Positions 6,026 through 6,104 of a stretch of DNA of 6,104 nt are shown piece after piece. The notes under the pieces were generated by a model that did no database searches, was not told where the DNA came from, and worked only from the letters and a program-made list of their open reading frames with translations. The translations under genes were made by a program, and so were the position numbers. The stretch comes from an uncultured Muribaculaceae bacterium. GTDB taxonomy: Bacteria > Bacteroidota > Bacteroidia > Bacteroidales > Muribaculaceae. The stretch is taken from positions 25,540 to 31,643 of the forward strand of contig CAJTUG010000002.1 in assembly GCA_910579605.1 (NCBI GenBank), written 5' to 3'. Numbering within the stretch: position 1 is the first letter of the stretch; each line of letters opens with the position of its first letter.

Positions 6026-6104
6026 ATGGAATTTATATACTCTCTTATAAATATGATAGCTGAAATGGCACCTTATCTGCTGTTTGGCTTCTTTGTGGCA
6101 GGGG
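6026..6104 (+). CDS. Permease of the SO_0444 Cu/Zn efflux type (5' end only)
   Basis: Only the first 26 codons fall in the window: MEFIYSLINMIAEMAPYLLFGFFVAG. The segment MIAEMAPYLLFGFFVAG, a short amphipathic lead-in followed by a first membrane helix with the Pro-Tyr-Leu-Leu-x-Gly-Phe pattern, is the typical start of the predicted permeases described as SO_0444 family Cu/Zn efflux transporters (DUF318-like membrane proteins). Placement directly after an HMA-AraC metal regulator supports this, and 73 bases separate the two genes. The reading frame is open to the window edge. The substrate metal and full domain content cannot be judged from this piece. Confidence 0.75.
   Translation, partial: MEFIYSLINMIAEMAPYLLFGFFVAG

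Noticed and set aside
1..6104. CRISPR arrays, tRNA or rRNA genes, insertion sequences
   Set aside because: No regularly spaced repeats, cloverleaf-like sequences, ribosomal signatures or transposase motifs were seen on either strand.

Overview
The window looks like a chromosomal piece of a member of the Bacteroidales (Bacteroidota), probably a gut species. The basis is indirect. Promoter-like sequences match the Bacteroidota -7 element TAnnTTTG, ribosome-binding sites are mostly weak and A-rich, and the protein styles (an HMA-AraC fusion next to a permease, a detached HMA protein next to a ZntA-type ATPase) fit that phylum. I cannot assign a genus.

Left part (about 1-2705). A probable 3' end of an unidentified plus-strand gene runs off the left edge and converges, across a small hairpin, on a minus-strand operon. 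Read 5'->3' on the minus strand, the operon is an HD-domain phosphohydrolase, a nicotinamidase (pncA) and a nicotinate phosphoribosyltransferase (pncB). The genes overlap by 4 and 13 bases, so they are almost certainly translated from one mRNA. PncA and PncB carry out two successive steps of NAD salvage: nicotinamide to nicotinate to nicotinate mononucleotide. Just upstream of the HD gene lies a short broken reading frame whose stop overlaps the HD start as ATGA, suggesting that the operon once had another member or a longer leader.

Right part (about 2856-6104). Two metal-efflux modules diverge. Leftwards, a 71-residue free HMA metal-binding protein is followed by a ZntA/CadA-type P1B ATPase that lacks its own HMA domain. 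Rightwards, a regulator with an N-terminal HMA-like CxxC segment and a C-terminal AraC-type DNA-binding domain is followed by the first 26 codons of a permease resembling the SO_0444 Cu/Zn efflux family. Between them, at 5096-5183, is a strikingly symmetric control region. Two perfect-arm dyads of the form TGCAA-N5-TTGCA sit with centres 33 bp apart, flanked at equal distances by one perfect and one near-perfect -7 element pointing outwards.

Between that operator and the HMA-AraC gene there is a short, out-of-frame remnant (5206-5350). Its two ends recall the start and the CxxC end of a Fur-family metalloregulator. My working picture is a zinc/cadmium/copper export locus with a shared divergent operator whose original local repressor may have decayed, leaving the HMA-AraC protein as the intact local regulator. 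The metal specificities and the identity of the operator-binding protein are inference.
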